The position numbers and the translations under genes were made by a program. From contig JABTUW010000003.1 of assembly GCA_015075185.1 (NCBI GenBank), forward strand, positions 806,001 to 870,000: a stretch of 64,000 nucleotides of DNA. Reading direction: 5' to 3'. The notes under the pieces are model-generated. The model did not search any database, was not told the DNA's origin, and saw nothing but the letters and a program-made list of their open reading frames with translations. Positions 9,113 through 20,552 of the stretch are shown in pieces. Each line of letters opens with the position of its first letter. Position 1 is the first letter of the stretch. Source of the DNA: Anaerolineales bacterium. Its GTDB lineage: Bacteria > Chloroflexota > Anaerolineae > 4572-78 > J111.

Positions 9113-11603
9113 TGGGGGCCAAGATGCGGATGGGCCGGAAGATGGCGATAAAGCAAGGCCGGCGGCGTCAGAAGTGGGCAACTGGCCGGGGTCTGGGACC
9201 GGGCGGCGCTCCGCTGAGCGTCGCGACGACGCTGGCCGTCTGGGCGGTGGTGGGGCCTGATTGCCGGCGGGCCTCGGCCTGGCCTGGTTTGGGTGCAGGC
9301 ATCTACCAGGCGATCCGCCGGAAGGCAGCGCTTCCCTTGCAGGAAATGGCGACCGTGGCGCGTATGGCCTGGGCGGCGGACGGCGGAGCATGCAAGCGGC
9401 AGCCAGGCCTGGCCTGACCACCTGACCCGGCGGCGGCATGGTGGAATACTGGCCAGGCCATGTCTGGAACCAGGAGCAGGCCGAGACGGCGGGACCGCCG
9501 TCGGCAAATACACTGGGCCGTCACCGACCCCATTCCGGTCTGGTGACCAAGATGGAGTCAGAAGTCGCCAAGCAGTTAGGCGTGAGGGAGGATCAACCGC
9601 CTTCGACCGGACCGAGCTGGGCCAGATGGTCCAGATGGCCGCCGAGGACCAGGGCCTGACCAAGCAGCCGAAAGCGAAGGCGGGCGGCAGAAGCTGGCCG
9701 CCGAGATTGCCGAATCCTACACCTCCGGCGTCTCGATGAACCAGCGCAGCGCCTTACGCCAACGGGCCATTGATGTCTCCGGCTACGCGCCGGGAACCGA
9801 AGGGGCCAGGATGATGAGCGAGTGGGTCCATCAAGGATCGCAGTTTGAGCGCCAGCAGCGCCTGCAGGCAGCGGCGATGGTCCAGAATTTGGCCGACGAG
9901 ATGGACTTTACGCCCCAACAGCGCCGGGATGAGCGAGAAGGTTTACGGGCTGCTGGCCGATGGGGTCAGCCAGGCCCAGATTGCCCGCTCGATGCAGCAG
10001 CGGGCCATGAGCAATCAATACACCTGGTCGGCCGCGGCCTATGCCTCCGGCAACGATCATCTGGCCCTGATGGATCAGGATCAGCCCTGGCTGCCGAAGA
10101 ATCTCACCGCGCAGTGGGCCGTGGAGGACCGGCGGCGGGCCGAGGATAACGCCCGCGAGCTGGGGGCGGTTACGCTGGGAGCCAACGGATTCCAATGGAG
10201 CGGCGGCCGGCAGGAGATAGAACTCGGCTGGCAGCGCCAGAAGCTCGACTTGGAAGAAGAATTTTGGACCTTCCGGCGCAAGTCGCAACTCGACGACTTC
10301 GCCATGCAGCAGAAGCTCTTTGATTTCAACATTCGCCAGCAGCGTATGGCCCTCGACTGGGAAGCCAAGCAAAGCCGGGTCCAGTCCGATTATTACGAGA
10401 AGCAGTACGAACTCAATAAGAAGATTTTTGACCCGCAAACTCCTGGCAGCGCCACGACTTCGATAAGCAGGAGGCCCGGCTCGAAGTGCGCCGTGACTGG
10501 CAGCTTGAGGATTCCGCGTGGAATCGGGAGAGCTTCCAGATACAAGCCGGCTGGCAGATGGAGGATCTCCAGCGCGCCCTCCGCTACGCCTCGAGCGCCG
10601 GGAACGGATGGACATCCGGCGGCAGATGGAACGCGCCAGCATCATTATGAACGAGCCGCAAGCAGACCGAGTTTGACCGCGAGGATGCCCGCAACTCGAC
10701 CCAATACAGTTGGGCCAGGGAAGACGCGCAGGACAACCGCCAGCGTTTCGAGGAATGAACGAACTCCAGCGCCAGCAGATGGAGCTGGGCCGCGAATACT
10801 GGCAGCAGCAGCAATCCATGTCCGAGGAATACCGGGCGGCCCGGCGGGCGGCAATGGAGGAGCAGATCGCCCTCCAGCAAGAGCAAAACGCCCTGAACAC
10901 GCAGCAGTTCCTCGACGGCATGGCCTTGAACGACAAGCAGCATGCCCTGGAGACCCAGATCAACGAAACCAAGTACCAATGGGCCTTGGAGGACCTGGAG
11001 TTAGCCAGGCAGCGCGCCGCCGAGGATGAGAAGCTGCTCGGCTTGCAGCGGGAAATGATCAGCGCCTCGTATTTCTACTCATTCTACCAGGCGATGGGTT
11101 TCGACGCCGCCAAGAAAGCCAAGCCGGAGCTGGAAGGGATGGCCAAAGCGGCCGGCGAGCTGGCCGACGCCATGGAACGCTATCAGACCGCCCTCGGCGA
11201 GCAAGAGACGGGGGGAACAGATGCCCACGCCGAACAACCCGGCCGGGCCGGATTACCAGCCAGAGTATGAACCCCAACGCCACACCTGACGCCGGTATGT
11301 CCCAGCGCCCCCGCCGCCCTGGCTGCAAGGTGGTTTTGCCGGAGGCGGCTACACCGGCGACGGTGATCCGAGCGAAGTGGCCGCGTCGTCCACCGCGGCG
11401 AGTATGTGGTGCCAAACAGCGGGCGCTGGTTTTGCGAGGGGTCAAGCGGCGGGAATGGCGCGGGTGGCGCCGAGGTGGTCACACTTCTGGCCGCGATCCT
11501 GGCCCAGCTCCAGGAAGGCGGCGGGACCATCTTAATTGACGAGGAGAGATTGAAAAAGACGGGGTTTTTGCACGCCTCGAATTTTAGCCAGGTTTATCGT
11601 TAA
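9113..11603 (+). pseudogene. phage tape measure protein, C-terminal part, frameshifted
   Basis: Continues the block above. SVATTLAVWAVVG then (frame change) GLGLAWFGAGIY-like residues near 9215-9310 suggest membrane segments. Further blocks are QRSALRQRAIDVSGYAPGTE (about 9740), VYGLLADGVSQAQIARSMQQ (9940-10000), a long charged coiled coil (LDLEEEFWTFRRKSQLDDFA, 10245-10305; ELQRQQMELGREYWQQQQ, 10760-10815) and, near the end, PPPPWLQGGFAGGGYTGDG followed by VHRGEYVVPNSGRWF in shifting frames. The GGGYTGDG...HRGEYVVP pattern repeats the tape-measure signature seen near 6400. The final frame ends at 11603. Together 2058-11603 could be a single protein of about 3,100 residues. Confidence 0.5.
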
Positions 11604-11616
11604 GGGGGGTACGAAG

Positions 11617-11760
11617 ATGACGATCAATAAAAATCGAACTGCGGCCTGGCTGGCTGTGATGGGCCGCCGGCTGGCCCGCTGGCGACCCCTGGGAGCGCCG
11701 CTGCGGCCGCTGATCTTGTGGCTATGGAAAAAGACAATCCACAACTTTTTGGAAGATTGA
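11617..11760 (+). CDS. small basic tryptophan-rich phage protein, 47 aa
   Basis: ATG at 11617 with a GGGG-rich ribosome site 7-12 bases upstream, 14 bases after the tape measure stop. It reads MTINKNRTAAWLAVMGRRL, then an Arg/Pro stretch and a Trp/Leu stretch (PLILWLWKKTIHNFLED). The amphipathic, basic and short character could fit a membrane-active or tail-tip peptide, but no family is recognised. A terminator hairpin starts three bases after the stop, so it is the last gene of the tape-measure transcript. Confidence 0.55.
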   Translation: MTINKNRTAAWLAVMGRRLARWRPLGAPLRPLILWLWKKTIHNFLED

Positions 11761-11762
11761 CA

Positions 11763-11790
11763 GAAGCTCCCGGTCGGGAGCTTCTTCCTG
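11763..11790 (+). terminator. terminator between the tape-measure block and the convergent methyltransferase gene
   Basis: GAAGCTCCC-GGTC-GGGAGCTTC is a 9-bp perfect stem with a four-base loop, followed by TTCCTG. It serves the rightward phage transcript and may also stop the leftward methyltransferase transcript ending at 11835. It shares GGGAGCTTCTT with the hairpin at 1179. Confidence 0.65.
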
Positions 11791-11834
11791 ATGGGGTACA
11801 TCTGATAGGGGAACGCTGCTTTGAAATCGTGAGA

Positions 11835-12563
11835 TCACCAGATGCCCGGCAGCAGGCGGTAGCGCACCTGGTGGGCATACGCTTGATACCCCTCAAGCTC
11901 TGCTTGCAGCGTCCGGTCCTCCAGCAAGGTCCGGATGACGATCACGACCGCCGTTAGCCCGGCCGGGAGGAGCGCGCAGAGGGAGCCAAGCACCAGCGGC
12001 GTGACCAGGTAGGCCAGCAACCAGCCGCTGTAACCGGGGTGGCGGATATACCGGTAGGGTCCGCCGGTCGCCACCGTATGCTGGCGCTCGGTTTGGATAC
12101 GGACCAGCCCGGAGAAGAACTTGTTCGAGGCCATCGCCCAGCCGCCCAGAGCGTAGCCCAGCGCCATACCGATGAGAGCGGCGAGTTGAAGGGTCGGGAT
12201 AAAAGGGGGCGACCAGCCGAAACGCTCGTCCAGACCGGCCACGAGCAGTATGACCAGCGGCCCAAAGAGGCTGATGATCGCCGCCAGCGGTTTGTCCCAG
12301 CTTTTGGCATCTGCCCTGAGCTGGGCCCGTTCGGCGATCAATTCCGGGCTGATCTTCAACAGGACCATCATAGTGACGACAATAACGCCGATATACACGC
12401 CAAGATAAGCCCAGGCCATCCCCCAGGCCAGGCGGCCGGCCGACAGGAACAGGATCATCGCCTGGAGCAGGGTCCCGACGATCACTTGAGCCAGCCGCCT
12501 GATAATGCCGGCGGTTACCTCAGCTTTGGGATTAGGCGGGTGGGGCACAGTCTTGGCGCCCAT
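11835..12563 (-). CDS. isoprenylcysteine carboxyl methyltransferase (ICMT/PEMT)-family membrane protein, moron-like
   Basis: A 242-aa membrane protein with about six hydrophobic segments. The C-terminal ICMT/PEMT/NnrU-type signature is clear: GPYRYIRHPGYSGWLLAYL, followed by LLEDRTLQAELEGYQAYA and RYRLLPGIW. This part binds S-adenosylmethionine in characterised relatives, which methylate lipids or prenylated cysteine. I choose the ATG at 12563 because GGAG lies 8 bases upstream; a longer GTG start at 12584 is possible. The gene runs against the tail genes, is intact while its neighbours are frameshifted, and has its own promoter and a terminator. That is the layout of a phage moron. The substrate is unknown. 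Confidence 0.75.
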   Translation of the reverse strand: MGAKTVPHPPNPKAEVTAGIIRRLAQVIVGTLLQAMILFLSAGRLAWGMAWAYLGVYIGVIVVTMMVLLKISPELIAERAQLRADAKSWDKPLAAIISLFGPLVILLVAGLDERFGWSPPFIPTLQLAALIGMALGYALGGWAMASNKFFSGLVRIQTERQHTVATGGPYRYIRHPGYSGWLLAYLVTPLVLGSLCALLPAGLTAVVIVIRTLLEDRTLQAELEGYQAYAHQVRYRLLPGIW

Positions 12564-12636
12564 AAATGCATCTCCACCACACACTTTCGTCCGGCTTTTT
12601 TGGGTGGTTTAGCTGACAGCGACACTTCCTCCTGCC

Positions 12637-12666
12637 AGTATACCATGCTGTGGCCTTAATTTTCAA
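12637..12666 (-). promoter_or_regulatory. sigma-70-type promoter of the methyltransferase gene
   Basis: On the minus strand, TTGAAA, an 18-base spacer and TATACT stand about 75 bases upstream of the ATG at 12563. It gives the gene independent transcription inside an oppositely oriented phage cluster. Confidence 0.6.
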
Positions 12667-12690
12667 CCGCTTTTCGGCTACAGTGGGACT

Positions 12691-13101
12691 ATGGATTACA
12701 TCACCCTCGACGGCAAAAAGTACAAAGTCTCCGACCTGGATGACGCCTCCTGGAAACCCGTGGAAGCGGCAGAAAAGTACTCGGTCGGCCTGACCGGCAA
12801 GACGATCATCCAGGATTTCACCCGGCCTGATGGATCGGGCGGCGAGCGCCCGCCGCGGAATGGAGTTTGATGCTGCGGGTCTTTATCTCGACGCCCTGGC
12901 CTGACGTCACCTGGGGAACCTTGCCGATCTCCTGGCCGCCTCAAACAAAGCCACGGTCATCTATATCGAACACAACGGAACGACGACCCACACCGTCGGC
13001 ATCCAGAAGCCCATCATCCCTCGTCCCCGAGGGCCAACGTCCTGGGCGAGTGCTACGGCATTTTCTTCGTCCCGATTCAAATGGTCAAGGTGTACGCGTG
13101 A
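12691..13101 (+). pseudogene. small phage tail protein, frameshifted
   Basis: Starts MDYITLDGKKYKVSDLDDAS at 12691 and reads on in other frames through FDAAGLYLDALA, ADLLAASNKATVIYIEHNGT (about 12925-12985) and LGECYGIFFVPIQMVKVYA, ending with TGA at 13099-13101. At least three one-base shifts are needed. The restored protein would be about 136 aa. Its stop overlaps the GTG start of the next tail gene, so the two are coupled. Position between tape measure and tail/baseplate genes suggests a distal-tail or tail-completion role, which is inference only. Confidence 0.5.
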
Positions 13102-16100
13102 CTATTGCCCTGTCCCCAACCCTGACCGCTGAAATGGGATCACTGTCCCGCTGGCATGCTTCCAAAGCCACGGTCGAGCAGTGGCTGCCGGAGTGGAACC
13201 CGGTCCTGTCCGGCCTGTCGGCCAGCAAACAGGAACAATACGCCCACGGTCACGCTGCCGTCGTCGCGGCCAACGCCAGCGGGGCCGGGGAGGATATTCT
13301 CTTTCGCTGCCGCAGCGGCCATTACAACGCGGCCGGCGACAGCGTGGGCAATACCTATCTCTATATCTCAGTTCTGAAAGGGACCGACCTGGACAACCCG
13401 GCCAACTGGGATAACAAATGGACCAACACCAATGTCTCCGGCCTGATGAACCCGGCCTGGATCGCCAACAGCGGCGGTCAGTATGGCGGCTCCCTGGCCT
13501 GCGTCTGGACCGGCTCGGTCTTTCGAGTGTTCTACACCACGACCAGCGGCTATATCTACCACCGCGATTTCAACACCTCCGGAGCCGCCGTCGGCGGGGC
13601 GGTCCTGGTTGCTTCGCTCGGCACCAACTCCATGCGCCTGGCTTCGATGCAGTTCGCCTCCTGCAAATCCACCGAGTTATTCGTCGCCATGATCGGCCTG
13701 ACCAGTGACTTCACCCTCGAAGATCCAACCCCGACCGCGACCTGGCAAAAGCCGGTCTACGGCTCGATGCTCTACCGTTACGTCTGGAACGGCTCGGCCT
13801 GGGTCATAGACGCCCGCTTTCCCTTTTACACCCACATGGAATGTGCGCTGATGCGCGACAGCCAGTTCAAATTTGGCGGCGACGGGACCGGCTACGGCAA
13901 CGATGTTTGGGGCAACGGCTCGGACAGCGCCATCACCGCCCAGTGGGGCAAACGACCCTGCGGCGGCCTGGCCGTGAACGAGATTGACGCCAATACTGTT
14001 GTAGTCAGCGCCGGCTTCACCTTCTGGAAACGGTACGGCTACCACACCCACAACCAGGGGGTGCTGAGCTTTATTTTCTACCGCGATTCGGGGTTGTGGG
14101 AGCGCAATTTCGAGGCCGGCCTGTCCGACTACGTGACCGAGCGGCTGGACTTCGATGCCTTTGTGCGCGGCTGCAAGGTCGAGGGCAATAATTTTTTGGT
14201 CTGGTCCAGGAACGTCGAACCCTCGGACTACGATCAATTGGATGCCGCCCAATCCCTGCCGCGGACCCGTGAAGTGGTCTATGCTAAAATCTCGCCGGAC
14301 GGCAAGTTTCTGACGCAGTACCAGTATTTGGGGCCGCAGGACGACCTGACCAGCGCCGCCATCGTGACGGTCAATCACGCCGGCAGTAAAAGCCTGTACG
14401 CCCTCGGCTGGCGGGCGGTCTACCGCTCCGACCCGGCCAGCTTCGCCTGCACCGTTCCCGCCCCGCAGGACCTGGAACTGGCTTGTGACGCCTGGCAGAC
14501 CCAGGTCAGCAACCGCTGGAGTATGCAGGCTGATCTCAACATCGCCGACGCCGGCGCCCTGTTTGCGCCCGGCACGAAGCTCAAGCCCGGCTACCTGGTC
14601 CGGATTTACGCCGGGACGCCCAGCGAGCAGGTCCAGATCGCCCAGGGGCTGATTGACACCATCAGCCCCAGCCTCAGTCTGGAACAGGAAACGCACCGGG
14701 CTAAAGCGGTGGCCAGAGCTGAGAAGGGGCTGCTCGATCCGCGCAGCGAGGAGATGCAGGACATCCTGCCCCAGCAAACGCTGCGGGTAGCCCCGACCGA
14801 CCCGATCAAGAATATCGCCGTTCACTCCGGCTATTGGGACGTGCAGCTCATGGAGTGGCCCAATCTCTACTTTCCCGGCAGCTACACCCACCTTCAGCTT
14901 CAAAACTGCTACCGCCTGCTCAGCTTCCCGTATGCCAACACCGGCGGCGACCAGGGGCCGGGCTATCCCGGCATGTGCCTCGACCAGCGCGCCCAACACA
15001 AAGGGACATGGTTCAATGACCTGGCCTGGACCGGCGCATCTTCGACCGTGGACGGCTCGGTACAGGCCAGCGTCAGGTTTGGCAGCAATGTCAATAAGGG
15101 CAACTTTACCTTTTGGGCCAGGGAAGGCAGCCAGGTCTATGCCCAGGTCCTCAAACAAAACGGGATCATCATGGGCATCAACTGGCGCACCGGCAGCTAC
15201 AGCGGGCCGCGTTTCAACCCGCCGCCCACTGCTAATGCACCGTGGGGCGTAGCCCAACACGCTTTAATGGCCGGGGTCATCTGCCATGCGGCCGAGGTGG
15301 GTAAAAAATACGCCTTCGTCTGGGAGTGCAATTCTTACTTTGGCGGCTTCAGCAACAACGTTTTCAACGGCTCCAGCCACACCGACGATACCTGGCGCAA
15401 GGAGAATTTCGACCGGGCCGACTACAGCGCCCACGGTGTCGGCTGGAACCGGCTCTACCTGATCGAGTCTGACTACGACGAAACCAACCCAAGTGGAACG
15501 ACCCGGCCAACCCCAAATGGATTCATAAATCTATCGCCGGCGGGATCAACGTGGACGGCATCCTCGTCCCCGGCCAGCCGGCCGACCTGAGAATGATCGT
15601 TATCGGCGGGACGATTTACTGTTTCTTCCGCCGCACCACCTTTACAACCAGGCTCCCCAGCAGTGGCGCTACGCCTTCAGTATGAGGAGGCCGGTATTTG
15701 GCGCGGGCCGTTTTGGCATCATCGGGCGCGGCCACGCCGGCATCCAGTGGGACCTGCTCTTTTACCAGGACCAGGCCGGTCACGTCACCGGGCGCGAAAA
15801 GGTGCCGCAGTACGACAACTATGTGGATTTTGGGATGTCAACGTCAGCGATGGGGTCAAAGACAAGTCGCTCGAAGAAGCCGTCCAGCGCCACGCCTGGC
15901 AGGGCTTTACCCCACGGGTTTTAACAGCACCGTGAGCGACGCCGGCCCGGTCAACCTGGCCCGGCGGGCGATCGAAAGCCTACACGCCGCCGTGGAAAAC
16001 CTGACTGTTGATTTCAAGGTCAAGCTGACCGCAACCGGCAACGAGGCCGGGGTGATCGTGCCGCGCACCAACGCCGCCGCTCCTGCGCCCACGCCATTTT

Positions 16101-17030
16101 GCCTGGGGATCGTGGCTGGGCGGCCTGCCCGGTACACCTGGCGCGGTGACCACCTACGCCGTGTTGCGCTACTATAACGACAGCGCCACCCCATTGACTC
16201 GGCCCTGCAATACGCGCCCTTCCCGCTGACCGTGCCGGTGGGTGCGCCGGTCCCGGTCCGCATCACCAGCCGGGGCAACATTTACAGCGTCTGGATCGCC
16301 GGCAGCTACGCCGGGCATTTCCTCGACGACACACCGGGCGGCCCCTACTTTGGTCTGTACGCCTTCGGGACGAATGCCGGCGGCTATGCCGCCACCTTTA
16401 CCCATATCCGCGTGCCGGAGCTGTGCGAGGTGCCTGAAATCAGCTCGATAGATGTCAATCAAACCGCCTTTGACGCGATCAAGAAACTCCTGGGCAAGCG
16501 CAGTATCAAGGGCGTGTTTCAGCCCACCGGTGCGGTCAAGGTCTCATATTTCGAGACGCACGACACCAGCCCGACCTTTCAGGACAGCCTCATCCAATCA
16601 GCCGTCAGGCTGAGCGACCGTTCTTCGCCTCCATCGTCCGCGTGGACGGAGCCTATACCTTTGCCACCTACGCCAGCGAAGCGTCCTGCTCAAATTCGGG
16701 CGACGCTTTATGCAGGTCTCCCTGCCCGACATCTTCCACCGCGAATTTTGCTTCAGGGAAGCCAAAAATATCTGCACCCGCCTGGCCGAGGACCAGGTGC
16801 AATCTACCTTCGAGGGCCTGTCCGATTACCGGGTGCAGCCGGAGGACAAGATCGAAATCTTTGTTGACCAGCAGAACATCGCCGGTCACTTCCTGGTGGA
16901 TGACGTGAGCCACGCCTTCCAGATGGACCAGGATGACCCGCAAGCCTCCAGCGCGATCTCGACGCGGAGATCCGTCGTCATCAATCTTTTCCCCAATTGG
17001 AAATGTCCCTATCCCTACAACCGAATATAG
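13098..17030 (+). CDS. phage tail/baseplate-associated protein, split by several frame changes
   Basis: The GTG at 13098 overlaps the upstream TGA. The frame is open to 15590 (831 codons) and then continues with one-base shifts near 15490, 15590, 15830, 15920, 16160, 16620 and 16700 to a TAG at 17028-17030, about 1,300 residues in all. Readable landmarks are MTIALSPTLTAEMGSLSRWH (start), NRWSMQADLNIADAGALFAP and PGYLVRIYAGTPSEQVQIAQ (around 14510-14645, a baseplate hub-like beta segment seen in many siphophage tail proteins), IRVPELCEVPEISSIDVNQT (about 16410-16460) and YRVQPEDKIEIFVDQQNIAG near the end. It most probably attaches to the tail tip below the fibre gene. No catalytic motif is seen. 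Confidence 0.55.
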
Positions 17031-17070
17031 ATTTTCAACCCAAAACCCTCATACTCAAGGAGAAATTCAA

Positions 17071-20000
17071 ATGATGTCGGTCTATTTCGACCTCTCTTAA
17101 CCATCGTCGACCATGTTCAGCCAGCTCAATCTCACGGCACTGCTGGCCGCCCTGCTGTCGCAAGGCGGCGGCCCTCGCCGCGTGGAGCAGCCCAACCAGT
17201 TTATCTGCCAATTATCAGTCGCTATGGCTCAACCATCCATCACCGAACACCTTGAAAACATCATGCGCGGCCAGGCCGCGTTCCCCTATGACGGCCTGAT
17301 CACCCAGGTCTTTGCGACCACGGTCAACGTCCTGCCGGTTGGCTCGCGCACGGTCATCCGTGATGTGGCCCTGCCGGCGCACATCAAATCTGACACCATC
17401 CGGATAGGCTACGCGGTTCGCCTGGACCAGACGGCGGCCAAGCCGACCGTCCTGGCCATCTTCGAGCAGTTCGCCGATCCGGAGATGTTCAACTACGCCG
17501 GGGTCGGAGTCAGGGTCCCGACCGTTCCCAACGTCACGGTCAAGGCCACCAAAACCGGCTGGTTGGTGAGTTGGAGCGCGGTCTCCGGGGCGACCAAATA
17601 CATCCTCTACAAAAACGACACCCCTGACGGGGACTCGCCCGAAGAAGTCATCCAGCTCGGCGGCTCGACCCTGAGCTACACCGTCGCCTTTGAGGACCCC
17701 TTTATCTACTACGCGGTCAAGGCTTGCAGCGGTTACCTGGAGAGCGACGTCTCCCTCTGGATGACCGATATGACCCCGCCGGCCGCGCCGGCCTGGAAGG
17801 CCCACGCCTATCAAACGGGGGGCCACTATGTCGAGTGGACTCACCCGGTCCCCAGCGATGTCAAGGAGTTCGCTGTCTATCACAATGTGGGGGCCAGCGA
17901 CAGCGGGGCGATTGAGATCACCCGCACCGCCAACCTCAATACCATCGTCCCGTACCTGGACAGTTACGACTACTTTGGGGTGCAGGCCATAGATTGGAGC
18001 GGGATCAATAAATCGGCCATTGTCTGGACGGTGGAGTACGACCCGACGCCGGCCACGCCGCCTGACTTTGCGGCCAACCTGGTCGAAGGCGGCGGCTTTA
18101 TCTGCACCTGGAATACCACCGCCAAGGCCGTCAGCTACGAAGTGCAGGGCCACGTGGCCGAGGGCGGGAGGCGGCTTACTGGGTCACTTGCATTATACCG
18201 GCCCGGCGCCGATGACCACCGGCCACGCCGCTGCGGGCGTCAGCCGTTTCGGGTGCGAGCTATTGGCTATGATGGTTCGACCTCCGGCTGGAGCGCGACC
18301 GAAACCGACGACAACGCCCCGCCGCAGCCAACCCTCAATATCATCAATGGGGCCAAGCAGGTCACGCTGGGCCTGGATGCGGCTGATACCAGCCACACCC
18401 ACATTGGCTTTAGCCACTATATCCTCGAAATGGCAGCCGGTTCAGCCGGCCAGGGCGCGACGACGGTGGACATCCATGCCACCTTCGACTCTTTCCCGCG
18501 TGTGTTCGCCGGAGAAACCGGGGTGACCACCTACTACCGGCTCACGCCCGTTGACTGGGCCGGAAACGTAGGCACGCCCACCGCCTGGACGCCGGGGACG
18601 CCCATCATCTTTGGCGATGGCGGCGCGACGATTCAAGACAAATTCGACACCTACGGTGGGACCGCCCTCACGCCCATTGACAGCCTGTACTGGCTCAGCC
18701 TGGCCAAAGTCGAGCAAAGCGAAAGCTGGATGCTCTCGCCGAGCAATAAGGCCACCTGGGTCAGCACCCCCCTCGAAGGGGCTAAAGCCGTTCGGGTGCA
18801 ATCCAATGATCCGGGTTTGGCGACCTCCCTTCAGATTGCCAAAGCGATGAATCTGGCCCAGGAGGGCCGCTTCACGAATGACGATTATCTGGTCATCCAA
18901 ACCAGGATCACCGATTTCGGGGTGCAGAAGGTCACGATTGTTTTCTACAATTCAGGGATCTACCCGGCCGGCTCGGGCTATCGCCGCACCTTTGACACGA
19001 CCGTAGATTTTGGCTCGCCCTTCGTGGCCAAGCGGTCCGAGTTCGTCGCTTACGGCCCGTCGCCTAATTGGGCGACTATCGCCGGGATGCAGATTTATGT
19101 TGAAAATTGGAGCATACAAAATCTAGATATGATCCTTGACGATATTCGGATCGTTAAAGCCGATCCCGAAGATGCGAGCAAGTACAACGACACCGGCCTG
19201 GCCTGGGACTACGCGGTGAGCACCGACACCTGGGACAAAGGCGAGTGGCACATCTATCCCGGCAATCGGACCGGCGAACCCTACAAGCCGTTCAGCTTCG
19301 GCCAGGTCAATTCCGCTTACGGGACACCTGACCATTGGTATCTGGCCCACAAGCCCATGGGAACGGAGGTCGTCACCGGCACGATTCAAGCTGGCCTTTA
19401 CCATAAGGAAAACGGGACCAACGGCCTGGCCTTTTACATCAAGGATGTCACGCCCGGCGCCTGGACCATGTACGCGGTAGAGGCCGACAACGTGGCCGAC
19501 ACGATCAAGCTGGTCAAGTGGGTGGCTGGGGTCAGGACCGAGCTGGGCAGCGCCAGCTTCCCCTTTATCTCAGGCGCAGGCGGAACTACCGGCCAAACCA
19601 TTTGGGTCGGCGCGGATTTCTCCGACTACGACGCCGATGAGGGCCGGATCAAGGTCTACGCCTCCACCGTGGAGGGCAACGTCATCCAGGCCGGCGCGCT
19701 CAAGATTTCGGTCCAGGATACCGAGATTGGCAGCGGGGGCAGCGTTGGCTTGCTGTCTATGCAGAGCAACGTCAGATTCGTGAACTTTACGGCCGGCTCC
19801 CCGGCTCACGCCGATGTCGCCGACGTAGCCAAGGCGCTCGATGGTCCCGTTGTGGCCGGCGATGTACGCCGGGTTCACTATAATCTGGACCTCAACCGAT
19901 GGGAGTACACCGATGACGGCGTAACGATGGTCGCCGTCAGCGCCCCGGCTGACGCCAACAAGGTAGATAAGGTTTCAGCCGCCCGGCCCGGCGTGACCAG

Positions 20001-20545
20001 GCTCTACCGCCGTGACAATGACAGCGGCTACAACGTCCAAAACCACTATGATGGCTCGCGCTGGTGGTTGAGAGGCTACAACGGCGATACCTTCCACGCG
20101 GAATGTCGGGTGGGTTACGCCGATGCGGCGGCTTCGGCGGCCCTGGCGACCATCCTCAAAGCTTACACCGAGGGAACCAGTACCGCCATCACCAGCACCG
20201 GCGTCTGGACGACCACCGGCAGCATGTCGGTCACGGCCAACATCCAGAGCGGCAGCGCCCTGGTCATCGCCCAGGCCCACGGCTGGACGGATCCTGTGCG
20301 GTGGTCAACTGGCAACTTCGGCTTTTGCTGGATGGTGCGACTGCCTCAGTGGCATACCGCAGATCTATCTCCAGGGGGTGCAGCCCCAATCCGTTTTGGC
20401 CAATACGATTACGGAGCGCTTTACCGGCCTGTCAGCCGGCAATCACACCTTCGCCCTCCAGGCGCTGCTGAGTACAGCCGGGGTGACCCTGACCTTTGGT
20501 GACTCCGCACAGCGCCATTGTTCGATCATCGTTTTAGACCTTTAG
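17071..20545 (+). CDS. phage tail fibre protein with fibronectin type III repeats
   Basis: A clear AAGGAG precedes ATGATG at 17071, but that frame meets TAA after nine codons. The long frame then restarts in the same phase at ATG 17113 and is open to 20502; a final one-base shift near 20290 extends it to 20545 (FTGLSAGNHTFALQALLS). Fibronectin III-like repeats occupy roughly residues 135-420 (TKTGWLVSWSAVSGATKYIL; AWKAHAYQTGGHYVEWTHP; GGGFICTWNTTAKAVSYEVQ). A beta-sandwich, carbohydrate-binding-like region follows. Such proteins contact the host surface. A doubly compensated local frame change sits near residue 355. About 1,145 residues in total. Confidence 0.65.
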
Positions 20546-20552
20546 GAGAGCT

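Noticed and set aside
9908..10972. A 354-codon open frame on the minus strand
   Set aside because: Antisense to the coiled-coil end of the tape measure region; Ser/Arg/Cys-rich composition and no start signal indicate a shadow.
2058..11603. Programmed ribosomal frameshifting or RNA editing as the cause of the many frame changes
   Set aside because: There are far too many shifts, in both directions and without slippery heptamers; decay or sequence error explains them better.
13677..15260. A 527-codon open frame on the minus strand
   Set aside because: It lies antisense to the well-supported tail gene, lacks a ribosome site, and its Gly/Val/Arg-rich sequence is the usual mirror of GC-rich coding DNA.
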